DNA of 56,828 bases from assembly GCA_022710185.1 (NCBI GenBank), contig JAKLHK010000021.1:1-56828 (forward strand), read 5' to 3'. The DNA is from Bacteroidota bacterium. GTDB lineage: Bacteria > Bacteroidota > Bacteroidia > Bacteroidales > JAGNHN01. The position numbers and the translations under genes are program-made. Positions 7,996 through 16,669 of this stretch are shown here, piece after piece (position 1 is the stretch's first letter; each line of letters starts with the position of its first letter). The notes beneath the pieces are model-generated. The model saw only the letters and a list, made by a program, of their open reading frames with translations, did no database searches and was not told the origin of the DNA.

Positions 7996-9198
7996 TTAAT
8001 GTGGGTCTGTTTCCTTCAGTGACTTTTCTTTGGTGTCCACAGGGATGATGGTGGACCGCCTGAAGTCCGCGTCATCCTTAAACAGCTTGCGGTAGGTATA
8101 GTGCCGTTTACCGAAATCTGCTCCCACTGATTCATGCAGTTTGCGCATCTTCGGGTTGAAGTCGCCAACCCAGGAGAGCTCGATGATCTCGTATTCGGGA
8201 CGGCGTTTCATCACCTCGTTCAGCTCGAAGAAGATCCCGGATTCGATCCCGAACTTCTGGTACTGGGGCACTACCCCCATGATGGTGATGCGGGCGCGGG
8301 TGAAGATGCGACGGTTCTTGTGGTATAGAAAGCGCAGCTTGTCCATCAGTCCCATGCGCCCGCTGAGCTTCGCAAAGAGTTGGTTGGCGTCGGGCATCAT
8401 CACGAGGAAGGCGATGGGCTTGCCCTCATGGTATACGAACCAGATGAACTCCTCAATCAGCAGGTGGCGGGAGGTCTTTACCGTCCGCCTGAGGTCGTCG
8501 GGATTGATGGGGGTGAAGTTTTCGTGGAAGGCCCAGGCCTCGTCGTATACGGTCTTGAGGTCCATGATGTAACGCTCTGCCTCGGCGAAACGGAAATGTT
8601 CCCAGGTATAGCCCTCTTTCTGGCGTATCCATTCGGCGATTTTCCAGAAACGATCCGGAAACGGCTTGCGGAGGTTGAGGTCGTTGGTCACCTGTTCATA
8701 ATACATCCTGAAGCCATATTCCTCGAAAAGCGGGCGGTAGTATGCCGGATGATAGTTCATGCCATAGCATACCGGGCTGCTGTGCTCCACCAGCAATCCC
8801 CAGAAGTTGTCGTTCTCCCCGAAGTTGATCGGCCCGTCCATGGCCTCCATGCCCCGGGCGCTCAGCCAGTCGCGGCAGGCATCGAAGAGCAAGAATGCTG
8901 CCTTGCGGTCGTCGATGCATTCGAAAAATCCCATGCCGCCGGTAGGCTGATCGAAGCCATAGGCCTTCTTCTTGTTGATAAAGGCGGCCACCCTGCCGAT
9001 CAGGCTCCCGCGCGCGTCGCGCAGGATCCATCGGGTGGCCTCGCCATGCCCGAAAAAGGAATTGGAAGCGGGATCGAATATCCCTTCGATGACGGGGTCA
9101 GGTACGCATACCCATTCCCTGTCGTGACGGTAGAGGGTGCGGGGCACCTCATGGAAGGCCTGGCGGGTGCGCTTGTCGTTGACTTCGATCAGTTTCAT
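7996..9198 (-). CDS. GNAT-like N-acyltransferase family protein
   Basis: A 400-residue soluble protein beginning MKLIEVNDKRTRQAFHEVP. The start at 9198 is preferred to an upstream ATG because a -7 element lies at 9234-9241. The C-terminal half has GNAT-like character (ARITIMGVVPQYQKFGIESG as a probable acyl-CoA loop region, then ELSWVGDFNPKMRKLHESVGA). The whole-length type, with GPINFGENDNFWGLLVE in the middle, is common in Bacteroidota and usually annotated only as GNAT-like. Substrate unknown. It is divergent from lptF, with about 140 bases between. Confidence 0.6.
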   Translation of the reverse strand: MKLIEVNDKRTRQAFHEVPRTLYRHDREWVCVPDPVIEGIFDPASNSFFGHGEATRWILRDARGSLIGRVAAFINKKKAYGFDQPTGGMGFFECIDDRKAAFLLFDACRDWLSARGMEAMDGPINFGENDNFWGLLVEHSSPVCYGMNYHPAYYRPLFEEYGFRMYYEQVTNDLNLRKPFPDRFWKIAEWIRQKEGYTWEHFRFAEAERYIMDLKTVYDEAWAFHENFTPINPDDLRRTVKTSRHLLIEEFIWFVYHEGKPIAFLVMMPDANQLFAKLSGRMGLMDKLRFLYHKNRRIFTRARITIMGVVPQYQKFGIESGIFFELNEVMKRRPEYEIIELSWVGDFNPKMRKLHESVGADFGKRHYTYRKLFKDDADFRRSTIIPVDTKEKSLKETDPH

Positions 9199-9233
9199 AA
9201 GCGATAGGACAGATGGGGCATATACTATGGCGA

Positions 9234-9241
9234 CAAATATA
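9234..9241 (-). promoter_or_regulatory. -7 promoter element of the GNAT-like gene
   Basis: TATATTTG on the minus strand, 35 bases before the ATG at 9198; exact TAnnTTTG match. Confidence 0.45.
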
Positions 9242-9313
9242 CGTTTTCCGGCCAAGGCCTGTCGCTGAAGGGAAACGACAGGCGGGTATGGCATACCGAA
9301 CCTGGCGAAATCC

Positions 9314-9321
9314 ATATCTTT
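9314..9321 (+). promoter_or_regulatory. -7 promoter element of the lptF-glycosyltransferase operon
   Basis: TATCTTTG, exact TAnnTTTG match, ends 17 bases before ATG 9339. No TTG at the expected -33 spacing. Confidence 0.5.
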
Positions 9322-9338
9322 GCAGGAATACTTTGAGA

Positions 9339-10799
9339 ATGCAGCTGAAGCTGAAGAAGATACATTTTCTGGTGGTGAGGACGTACATCGGCCCCCTGGT
9401 GCTGACGTTCTTCATCGCCCTCTTCATCCTGCTCATGCAGTTCCTTTGGAAATATGTAGATGAACTGGTGGGCAAGGGGTTGGAATGGTATATCATCGCG
9501 GAACTGCTGTTCTACGCTTCCGCCACCTTCGTTCCCCTTGCGCTGCCCCTGGCCATCCTTCTCTCTTCCCTGATGACCTTCGGCAATTTCGGGGAGCACT
9601 ACGAGCTGGTCGCGATGAAGTCGGCCGGGCTCTCCCTGAGGCGTATCATGGCCCCCCTGGTCATCCTTTCCTTTGTCATCAGCATCGGGGCCTTCTACTT
9701 CTCGAACAATATCCTGCCCCGGGCCAACCTCAAGTTCCATTCCATCCTCTACGACGTCCGCAAGCAGCGACTGGCCCTCAATATCAAGGAAGGGGTGTTC
9801 TACAAGGGTATCGACGGTTTCGTGATCCGGGTGGGGGAGAAGGATGAGGATGGGAAGACCCTGCGCAACATCATGATCTACGATCACAGGAACCGCAACG
9901 GCAACACCAGCCTTACCACGGCCACTTCGGGGAGTATGTTCGTGACCTCGGACCAGAAACATCTGTATTTCAATCTCTTCGACGGGCATAATTATGAAGA
10001 GGACCTGGAAGGACGGCGCAAGATGGAGAGCCGGCCCTTTCGCAGGACTGCGTTCAGGGAGCAGTCGCGCCGCTTCGACCTCAGCGGCTTTGAGCTGAAC
10101 CGTACCGACGAGAACCTGTTCCGTTCCAACTACCGCATGTTCAACATCCGCCAGCTGGTGGTGGCCCGGGATTCGATACGGGAGGAGCTGGGTGAGAAGA
10201 AAGCGGACATGCGCGTTAACCTGATCCGCCACCTGGCGCAATACGCTTCGACGGATTCTGCCGGAGGAAAGGAGGCCAGGGCCCTTGAGGGACAGTCCTG
10301 GGACAGCCTTTTTGCTGCGTATGGGGAAAAGGACCGCTGGCGATATATCGAAACGGCCCTCAACAACGCCCGCTCGGCCAAGGAGAGGATACGTGCCAAC
10401 CGCATGGACCATGAATGGAGGGAACGCAACATCCGAAAGCATGAGGTGGAGTTTCACCGCAAATTCACCCTTTCCTTTGCCTGCCTCATCCTGTTCTTCA
10501 TCGGCGCCCCGCTGGGGGCGATCATCCGCAAAGGTGGCCTGGGCATGCCGGTGGTGGTTTCCATCCTGCTTTTCGTGATCTTCCATATCAGCAGCATGAC
10601 CGGGGAACGTTTGTCCAAGGAAATGGTGGTCCCCACCTGGCAGGGCATGTGGATTGCCTCAGCCATCTTCCTCCCCCTGGGTGTTTACCTCAGCATCAAG
10701 GCCACCACGGATGCCCCCCTGATGGACGCCGACAGCTGGCGCAAGGTCTTCCGCAGGCTGGAGCAGTGGGTCCCGTCCGGAAAACGCAGGGAGCAATGA
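9339..10799 (+). CDS. LptF/LptG-family permease (YjgP/YjgQ)
   Basis: A 486-residue inner-membrane protein. Three hydrophobic spans lie in the first ~110 residues, a large periplasmic region in the middle, and three more spans near the C-terminus (FACLILFFIGAPLGAIIRKG and following). This is the LptF/G permease layout for LPS extraction from the inner membrane by LptB2FG. It is longer than the ~360-residue E. coli proteins because the mid-region is extended with a charged helical insert (about 300-385), a common Bacteroidota form. I cannot tell F from G. The start is set by the -7 element at 9314. The downstream glycosyltransferase overlaps by 4 bases, consistent with an envelope glycolipid operon. 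Confidence 0.85.
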   Translation: MQLKLKKIHFLVVRTYIGPLVLTFFIALFILLMQFLWKYVDELVGKGLEWYIIAELLFYASATFVPLALPLAILLSSLMTFGNFGEHYELVAMKSAGLSLRRIMAPLVILSFVISIGAFYFSNNILPRANLKFHSILYDVRKQRLALNIKEGVFYKGIDGFVIRVGEKDEDGKTLRNIMIYDHRNRNGNTSLTTATSGSMFVTSDQKHLYFNLFDGHNYEEDLEGRRKMESRPFRRTAFREQSRRFDLSGFELNRTDENLFRSNYRMFNIRQLVVARDSIREELGEKKADMRVNLIRHLAQYASTDSAGGKEARALEGQSWDSLFAAYGEKDRWRYIETALNNARSAKERIRANRMDHEWRERNIRKHEVEFHRKFTLSFACLILFFIGAPLGAIIRKGGLGMPVVVSILLFVIFHISSMTGERLSKEMVVPTWQGMWIASAIFLPLGVYLSIKATTDAPLMDADSWRKVFRRLEQWVPSGKRREQ

Positions 10800-12004
10800 A
10801 TGTCCTGATGCTGTGCAACAAACCCCCGTTCCCTCCGCTGGAAGGAGGGCCCATGGCCATGGAGGCAACGATCCGTGGGTTGGCCGGGACCGGGGTACGG
10901 GTGCACATCATAGCCGTAGAGAGTGAAAAGTATCAGGCTGCTGACGTACCGGGCGAGCTCAGGGAAAGGGTGAGCATGGAGACCGTGTCCCTCGACCTCA
11001 GGGTTAAGCGGTTACCTGCCCTTATGAACCTGATACGCAACCGTTCTTATCATTTGGCCCGTTTTCGTTCGCCCGGGCTGCAGGCATGCATCCGCAGGGC
11101 GCTGGCCTTGCGGGATTACGATATTGTGCAGTTTGAGACTCCTTATCTTGGGCACTACCTCGGCCTGGTGAGACAAGAGAGCCGTGCCCTGGTGGTCCTC
11201 AGGGCCCACAATGTGGAGCACCTCATTTGGGAGCGTCTGGCCCGCCAGGAGCGTGGATTTTTCCGGAGGGCCTACCTGGCCCAGCTCAGCCGGCAGCTCC
11301 GGCGGTATGAGAGCGCGTTTGCCGACGCCTGTGATGGCGTTGCCGCCATCACCCCCTCCGATGCCGGATGGTTTGCCTCGAACTGCAAGGTTCCAGTGCA
11401 CGTATACCCCTATGGCCGCGACCTGAGCCATGCCAGCGACATCTCCCCGGCCCAGCCCGATGACCGGCTCTTTCACCTGGGTTCCATGAACTGGAAGCCA
11501 AACGAGGAGGGCATCGCCTGGTTCCTGAAGGAGGTCTGGCCGCTGGTGCGCAGGGATGGCCGGGATGCTGAGCTTCATCTGGCAGGAAGGCATATGCCGG
11601 ATTGGCTAAGGCATGGACAATGGGCGGGGGTCACCGTGCATGGGGAAGTGCCGGATGCCATGGCTTTCATGGAGGAGCACGGCATCATGATCGTACCGCT
11701 CTTGTCGGGCAGTGGGTTGAGGATCAAGATTATCGAAGGCATGGAAGCCGGCAGGGCCATAGTATCGACCACCATTGGTGCCGAAGGCATTGCGCTTACC
11801 GACGGTGAGCATATATTGCTGGCGGATACTCCCGGGGCGTTTGCCGTACGGATACGGGAGCTGATGGATGACGCGGACCTGCGTGCCGGACTGGGCCTAA
11901 GGGCCAGGGAGCGGGTGCGGCAAGCCTACGATAACGCCGCCATCACGGCCGGGTTGATGGGATTCTATTTGAAAATGAAGGCCGGGAGGGACAGCCATGG
12001 ATAG
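10796..12004 (+). CDS. Glycosyltransferase, GT-B fold (group 1 / GT4-like)
   Basis: A 402-residue cytoplasmic glycosyltransferase. The N-terminal domain begins MNVLMLCNKPPFPPLEGGP, with the Gly-rich loop expected of a GT-B acceptor domain. The C-terminal domain carries LSGSGLRIKIIEGMEAGRAIVSTTIGAEG, the usual E-x7-E nucleotide-sugar binding region. Its ATG overlaps the stop of the permease gene (ATGA) and its end overlaps the next glycosyltransferase by 8 bases, so the three are translationally coupled. Sugar and acceptor are not deducible; an LPS or surface glycan role is inferred from the permease neighbour. Confidence 0.85.
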   Translation: MNVLMLCNKPPFPPLEGGPMAMEATIRGLAGTGVRVHIIAVESEKYQAADVPGELRERVSMETVSLDLRVKRLPALMNLIRNRSYHLARFRSPGLQACIRRALALRDYDIVQFETPYLGHYLGLVRQESRALVVLRAHNVEHLIWERLARQERGFFRRAYLAQLSRQLRRYESAFADACDGVAAITPSDAGWFASNCKVPVHVYPYGRDLSHASDISPAQPDDRLFHLGSMNWKPNEEGIAWFLKEVWPLVRRDGRDAELHLAGRHMPDWLRHGQWAGVTVHGEVPDAMAFMEEHGIMIVPLLSGSGLRIKIIEGMEAGRAIVSTTIGAEGIALTDGEHILLADTPGAFAVRIRELMDDADLRAGLGLRARERVRQAYDNAAITAGLMGFYLKMKAGRDSHG

Positions 12005-13190
12005 GCCGTTGCGCATCCTGGCCCTGCTGCCCCGCTTTCCCTGGCCCCTGGAGAAGGGTGACAAGCTGAGGGCCTATCACCAGCTTAGGGTGCTGGCGCA
12101 GCGGCATGAGGTGCATGTATGGGCCCTCACACACGCCCCCGTTAACGAACCGGCGAAGGATGCGCTGGCCCCGCACTTTGCCTCGCTTACCATCAGCCGG
12201 CTCGGCCCCTGCTCCGTAGGGATCAATATGCTGCGCGCCGGAGGAAGCGGAAAGCCTTTTCAGGCCGGTTACTATTACAATGCAGGAGTTGCCTCGGCGT
12301 TCCGGGACTTTGCCGCGGAAATAGGCCCCGATGTGGTGTATTTCCAGTTGGCCCGCACGGCCTGGTATGCCCGGGGACTGAAAGCGCCCTGCGTGCTGGA
12401 CCTGCAGGATGCCTTTTCTGCCGGACTGGAGCGCAGGGCGCAGGGGTCGCGCTGGTACCAGCGCCCCGTCCTGCGCGAAGAGTACCGCCGTATGCTGCGC
12501 TACGAGCGACAGATCTGCCAGGATTTCCCCTTTCTCAGCATCATCAGCGAGGCGGACCGGGCGCTGCTGCCCTGTGCCGATGCGGAGCGCATCCTGGTGG
12601 TGCCCAACGGCGTGGATACCGACCATTTCCGTCCGAAGGCGTACGAGAAGCGCTACGACCTCGTGTTTACCGGCAATATGGGGTATCCGCCCAATGTCGA
12701 TGCCGCCCGGTTTCTTGCCAGCGAGCTGATGCCCAGGATATGGGCCCTTCGTCCTCAGGCCAGGCTGCTCATCGCCGGGGCCCAGCCCCACCCCTCGGTG
12801 AGGGCCCTGTCGTCGGATCGGGTGAACGTGAGCGGATGGATGGAGGACATCCGTGAGGCCTATGCCTCCAGCAGGGTCTTCATCGCCCCGATGCGTTTGG
12901 GTACCGGTATGCAAAACAAAATCCTGGAGGCAATGGCTATGGGACTCCCCTGTGTTACCACTCCCCTGGCCAATGCTCCCCTGGGCAGTACCCATGGGCA
13001 GGAGATCCTGGTAGGGGAGGATGCCGCCACCCTTTCAGGGCATATCCTGCGCCTGCTTTCCGAAGACTCCCTTGCTGAGCCCCTGGCGAACGCGGCTCGG
13101 GCTTATGTGAAGCGTCATTACTCCTGGGAGGGCGCCACCGCCCCCCTGGAACGAATGCTGATCGCCGCCGCAGGCCAGGACGGGGGCTGA
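11997..13190 (+). CDS. Glycosyltransferase, GT-B fold (sugar transferase, Stp1-like)
   Basis: A 397-residue GT-B enzyme beginning RILALLPRFPWPLEKGDKLRA. This start resembles the TIGR03087-type sugar transferases. The C-terminal donor domain shows VPNGVDTDHFRP, FTGNMGYPPNVDA and IAPMRLGTGMQNKILEAMAMG. It overlaps the preceding glycosyltransferase by 8 bases and is likely the last gene of the permease operon, since hisS has its own -7 element. The precise product is unknown. Confidence 0.8.
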   Translation: MDRPLRILALLPRFPWPLEKGDKLRAYHQLRVLAQRHEVHVWALTHAPVNEPAKDALAPHFASLTISRLGPCSVGINMLRAGGSGKPFQAGYYYNAGVASAFRDFAAEIGPDVVYFQLARTAWYARGLKAPCVLDLQDAFSAGLERRAQGSRWYQRPVLREEYRRMLRYERQICQDFPFLSIISEADRALLPCADAERILVVPNGVDTDHFRPKAYEKRYDLVFTGNMGYPPNVDAARFLASELMPRIWALRPQARLLIAGAQPHPSVRALSSDRVNVSGWMEDIREAYASSRVFIAPMRLGTGMQNKILEAMAMGLPCVTTPLANAPLGSTHGQEILVGEDAATLSGHILRLLSEDSLAEPLANAARAYVKRHYSWEGATAPLERMLIAAAGQDGG

Positions 13191-13217
13191 GTCCTGCGCC
13201 GCCTCCCTGCATTTCCT

Positions 13218-13225
13218 TACCTTTG
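13218..13225 (+). promoter_or_regulatory. -7 promoter element of hisS-hutH
   Basis: TACCTTTG, exact TAnnTTTG match, 24 bases before ATG 13250. Confidence 0.5.
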
Positions 13226-13249
13226 GGCCTTCAATCCACACCTTCTGCC

Positions 13250-14617
13250 ATGGGCAACCAGCGTCCCGCCATTCCGAAAGGCACCCGCGACTTCCTTCCC
13301 GCCGAGATGATCCGGCGCAAGTATATCTTCAAGGTCATCGAGGAGACCTACCAGCGTTTCGGCTTCCTCCCTATCGAAACCCCGGCCATGGAGTTGATGA
13401 GTTCGCTCACGGGGAAGTATGGGGATGAAGGCGACAAGTTACTTTTCCGTATCCTCAATTCAGGCGATTACCTGAGCGGGGCCGATGCACAATTGCTGCA
13501 GTCGGGCGACGCCCAGCGCCTGGCCCCGCAGATCAGCGAAAAGGGCTTGAGGTATGATCTCACCGTGCCATTCGCCCGTTTCGTGGTGCAGCACCGTTAC
13601 GAGATCAGCTTCCCTTTCCGGCGCTACCAGATCCAGCCCGTGTGGAGGGCCGACCGCCCGCAGAAAGGGCGTTACCGGGAATTTTTCCAGTGCGACGGGG
13701 ATGTCATCGGTTCCGATTCCCTGTTGAACGAGGCCGAACTGGTGCAGATCATCGATGGGGTGTTTACCCAGCTGGGTATACGGGTCAGCATCCGCCTTAA
13801 CAACCGTAAAGTATTGGCCGGTATAGCCGAGGCCATAGGACGGCCGGATCGCCTGGGGACCATTACTATCGGACTGGATAAGCTGGACAAGATCGGAGAG
13901 GAAGGCGTACGTGGCGAGCTGCAGGACCGTGGGCTGAGCCTTGCGGAGGTCACCAGTTTACTGGAGATCTGCCGGGTGCAGGGCGATACCGCTTCCCGCC
14001 TTGAGCAGCTGGAGAAGAGCATTGGAAGCACCGCTTCCGGGGCCCGTGGTCTGGAGGAACTGAGGACCCTCTTCGGCTACCTCGGGGACAGCCCCTTGAA
14101 CAACGCCATCGAAGCCGACCTGACCCTGGCCCGGGGGCTGGATTACTACACGGGCACCATTATTGAGGTGGTGGCCCTGGACCACAGCCTCGGCAGCCTG
14201 TGCGGAGGGGGAAGGTACGACGACCTCACGGGCATCTTCGGCCTGCCGGGGGTGTCTGGAGTGGGCATATCCTTCGGGGCCGACCGTATCTATGATGTGA
14301 TGGATGCCCTTCACCTCTTTCCTGCGGCTGCTGCGGGCCACACCCGCCTGTTGTTCCTGAACTTCGGCGGGGCCGAGGAGCGCGAGAGCCTGCGCTGGCT
14401 GCGGCAGGTGAGGGATGCGGGCATTCCGGCCGAGATCTACCCCGATCCGGCGAAGCTTAAAAAGCAGATGGCCCATGCCGATGCCCTCGGCATTCCTTAC
14501 GTGGCTATCCTGGGCGAAGCCGAGCGTGCTTCGGGGCGGATAACACTGAAACAGATGGCCAGCGGCGAGCAGCATGCGTTTGTCCTGGAAGCCCTGATAC
14601 AACACCTGAGCGCATGA
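13250..14617 (+). CDS. hisS: Histidyl-tRNA synthetase
   Basis: A 455-residue class II aminoacyl-tRNA synthetase. It opens with the motif AIPKGTRDFLP. Motif 2 is seen at FRRYQIQPVWRADRPQKGRY.REFFQCD, the histidine-specific loop at ARGLDYYTGTIIEV and motif 3 at GVGISFGADRI. A C-terminal anticodon-binding domain follows. ATG 13250 is used rather than an upstream one because it starts the family N-terminus and lies just after a -7 element. Its stop overlaps the hutH start by 4 bases, which couples histidyl-tRNA charging to histidine breakdown, an unusual pairing. Confidence 0.95.
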   Translation: MGNQRPAIPKGTRDFLPAEMIRRKYIFKVIEETYQRFGFLPIETPAMELMSSLTGKYGDEGDKLLFRILNSGDYLSGADAQLLQSGDAQRLAPQISEKGLRYDLTVPFARFVVQHRYEISFPFRRYQIQPVWRADRPQKGRYREFFQCDGDVIGSDSLLNEAELVQIIDGVFTQLGIRVSIRLNNRKVLAGIAEAIGRPDRLGTITIGLDKLDKIGEEGVRGELQDRGLSLAEVTSLLEICRVQGDTASRLEQLEKSIGSTASGARGLEELRTLFGYLGDSPLNNAIEADLTLARGLDYYTGTIIEVVALDHSLGSLCGGGRYDDLTGIFGLPGVSGVGISFGADRIYDVMDALHLFPAAAAGHTRLLFLNFGGAEERESLRWLRQVRDAGIPAEIYPDPAKLKKQMAHADALGIPYVAILGEAERASGRITLKQMASGEQHAFVLEALIQHLSA

Positions 14618-16143
14618 GCCGTCCCATACATTATATCTCCCCTGCCACCCTCGATTTTGAGGACATCGATCGTATCGTACGTCAAGGCTACCTCCTGGCC
14701 CTTTCTGACGACAGCCGCCGGCTGATCGTCCGTTGCCGGGAATACCTGGACCATAAGACCGGGGACTCCGATGAGCCGGTATACGGTGTGAATACCGGTT
14801 TTGGGGCCTTGTACGACCGCAGGATCGGGAGGGATGACCTGAGCCTGCTGCAGCATAACCTCGTGGTCTCGCATGCCTGCGGTATGGGGGAGGAAGTGCC
14901 CCACGACATCGTCAGGTTGATGTTGCTCCTTAAGGTACAGTCCCTTTCATACGGACACTCCGGGGTTCATCCGGATACCGTGGACCGGCTGATAGGGTTA
15001 TACAACCATGACATATTGCCGGTAGTGTACCAGCAGGGTTCCCTGGGTGCCTCCGGTGACCTGGCCCCGCTGGCCCACCTCTCACTACCCCTCCTGGGCC
15101 TGGGCGAGGTGGACCATGAAGGCCGCCGGCGCCCCGCCACTGAGGTCCTGGCCGGGCTGGGGTGGGAACCCCTGGACCTGCAATCCAAGGAGGGCCTGGC
15201 CCTGCTCAACGGCACCCAGTTCATGAGTGCCTACGGGGTGCACCTCTGTCTAAGGGTGTTCCGGCTGTCGCGCCTGGCGGATGTCATTGCTGCCCTTTCC
15301 CTCGATGCCTTTGATGGGCGCATCGAACCCTTTCATCCGCGCATCCAGGAGATCCGTCCGCACAAGGGACAGATTCGGACGGCCTCGCGCGTTCAGCGCC
15401 TGCTGGAAGGCAGCGAGCTGATCCGCAGGCCAAAGGAACATGTACAGGACCCCTATTCCTTCCGCTGCATCCCCCAGGTACACGGGGCTACCAAAGACAG
15501 CATCAATTATGTCTCCTACGTTTTCCGCAAAGAAATCAATTCCGTTACCGATAATCCTACCATCTTTCCCGACGAGGACCTGATTATTTCGGCGGGCAAT
15601 TTCCACGGCCAGCCCCTGGCCCTGGCCCTCGACAACCTGAGCATCGCCATGTCGGAACTGGGGAACATCGCTGAGCGCCGTACCTATCAGCTGCTGGCGG
15701 GGAAGAGGGGGCTGCCTCCCTTCCTGGTGGCCAGCCCTGGGCTCAATTCGGGCTTCATGATTCCGCAGTACACCCAGGCTTCGATCGTGAGCCAGAACAA
15801 GCAACTCTGCACCCCGGCATCGGTCGATTCCATAGAATCATCCAAGGGGCAGGAGGACCACGTGAGCATGGGGGCCAATGCGGCCACCAAGGCCTTCAAA
15901 GTGATGGAGAACCTGGAGCGCATCCTGGCCATAGAGCTGTTCAATGCCGCCCAGGCTATGGATTTCCGGCGGCCTGCCCGTACCTCGCCCGTGCTGGAGC
16001 GCTTTATGGCCGCCTACCGCGAACGCGTGCCCTTCGTGGAAGAAGACCGCTTCATGGCCCCGCTGATGGAGGAAAGCGTGCAGTTCCTGAGGGTATGCCC
16101 TTTGGAGCTGCCCGGGGAGAACATCGCGGTTTACAGGCTCTGA
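14614..16143 (+). CDS. hutH: Histidine ammonia-lyase
   Basis: A 509-residue MIO-dependent lyase that converts histidine to urocanate. The MIO-forming Ala-Ser-Gly is at residues 146-148 (GASGDLAPLAH). The catalytic Tyr lies in VYGVNTGFG (Y57), and the Ser-His pair in NLVVSHACG (S86, H87) is typical of histidine-specific enzymes, as is QEDHVSMG near the C-terminus. It overlaps hisS by 4 bases. The other hut genes (hutU, hutI, hutG) are not in the window, so the pathway must be completed elsewhere. Its 3' end overlaps the convergent thioredoxin-like gene by 13 bases. Confidence 0.9.
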   Translation: MSRPIHYISPATLDFEDIDRIVRQGYLLALSDDSRRLIVRCREYLDHKTGDSDEPVYGVNTGFGALYDRRIGRDDLSLLQHNLVVSHACGMGEEVPHDIVRLMLLLKVQSLSYGHSGVHPDTVDRLIGLYNHDILPVVYQQGSLGASGDLAPLAHLSLPLLGLGEVDHEGRRRPATEVLAGLGWEPLDLQSKEGLALLNGTQFMSAYGVHLCLRVFRLSRLADVIAALSLDAFDGRIEPFHPRIQEIRPHKGQIRTASRVQRLLEGSELIRRPKEHVQDPYSFRCIPQVHGATKDSINYVSYVFRKEINSVTDNPTIFPDEDLIISAGNFHGQPLALALDNLSIAMSELGNIAERRTYQLLAGKRGLPPFLVASPGLNSGFMIPQYTQASIVSQNKQLCTPASVDSIESSKGQEDHVSMGANAATKAFKVMENLERILAIELFNAAQAMDFRRPARTSPVLERFMAAYRERVPFVEEDRFMAPLMEESVQFLRVCPLELPGENIAVYRL

Positions 16144-16475
16144 TCCTGGAACAAAAGGTCATAGGGCCTGCGGATAGCCCGGTCGAGCTGTCCGATGGAA
16201 ACGTATTTGCTTTCGCGTATATATTCTTTTCCTTCGAAAAAGAGGATCAGGGTAGGATGGCTGAACACCCCGAAGGAGGCCGCGGTGAGGGCCTCGGACT
16301 CCCCATTGACCATCACCAGTTTCATGCGCGGGAACTCCTGTTCGATCAGGTATTCCACCTTGGGGCGGAGGCTGATGCAGGGGGCGCAGTGGTCGTTATA
16401 GAAATACAGCATGACTGCGGGCTCCTGCTGCAGAATGTCCCTGACCGCTTCGCCCTGATATGTGGTATCGTTCAT
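16131..16475 (-). CDS. Thioredoxin-fold protein
   Basis: A 114-residue single-domain protein with the redox motif CAPC in YFYNDHCAPCISLRP and the cis-Pro region FGVFSHPTLILFFEGKE. No signal peptide, so cytoplasmic. It probably reduces disulfides, partner unknown. It has its own -7 element (16496-16503), and its 3' end overlaps that of hutH on the opposite strand. Confidence 0.85.
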   Translation of the reverse strand: MNDTTYQGEAVRDILQQEPAVMLYFYNDHCAPCISLRPKVEYLIEQEFPRMKLVMVNGESEALTAASFGVFSHPTLILFFEGKEYIRESKYVSIGQLDRAIRRPYDLLFQDQSL

Positions 16476-16495
16476 AGTTTATCTGAGATGAGGGG

Positions 16496-16503
16496 CAAAA
16501 GTA
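16496..16503 (-). promoter_or_regulatory. -7 promoter element of the thioredoxin-like gene
   Basis: TACTTTTG on the minus strand, exact TAnnTTTG match, 20 bases before ATG 16475. Confidence 0.5.
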
Positions 16504-16669
16504 AGCATCCCCTATCATATTTTCACCTGCCAAACCGGGTGCGCCGGCTGGGATGATGATGACCGGCAGGAGTGGACCGGGCAATTGTTTTCCTGCTAAC
16601 AAAAGCTTTGGGCGTTTCGCGGCATTTTCGTTGTTTTGTTCGCCATTCTCACCTTTAAATAACACTACC

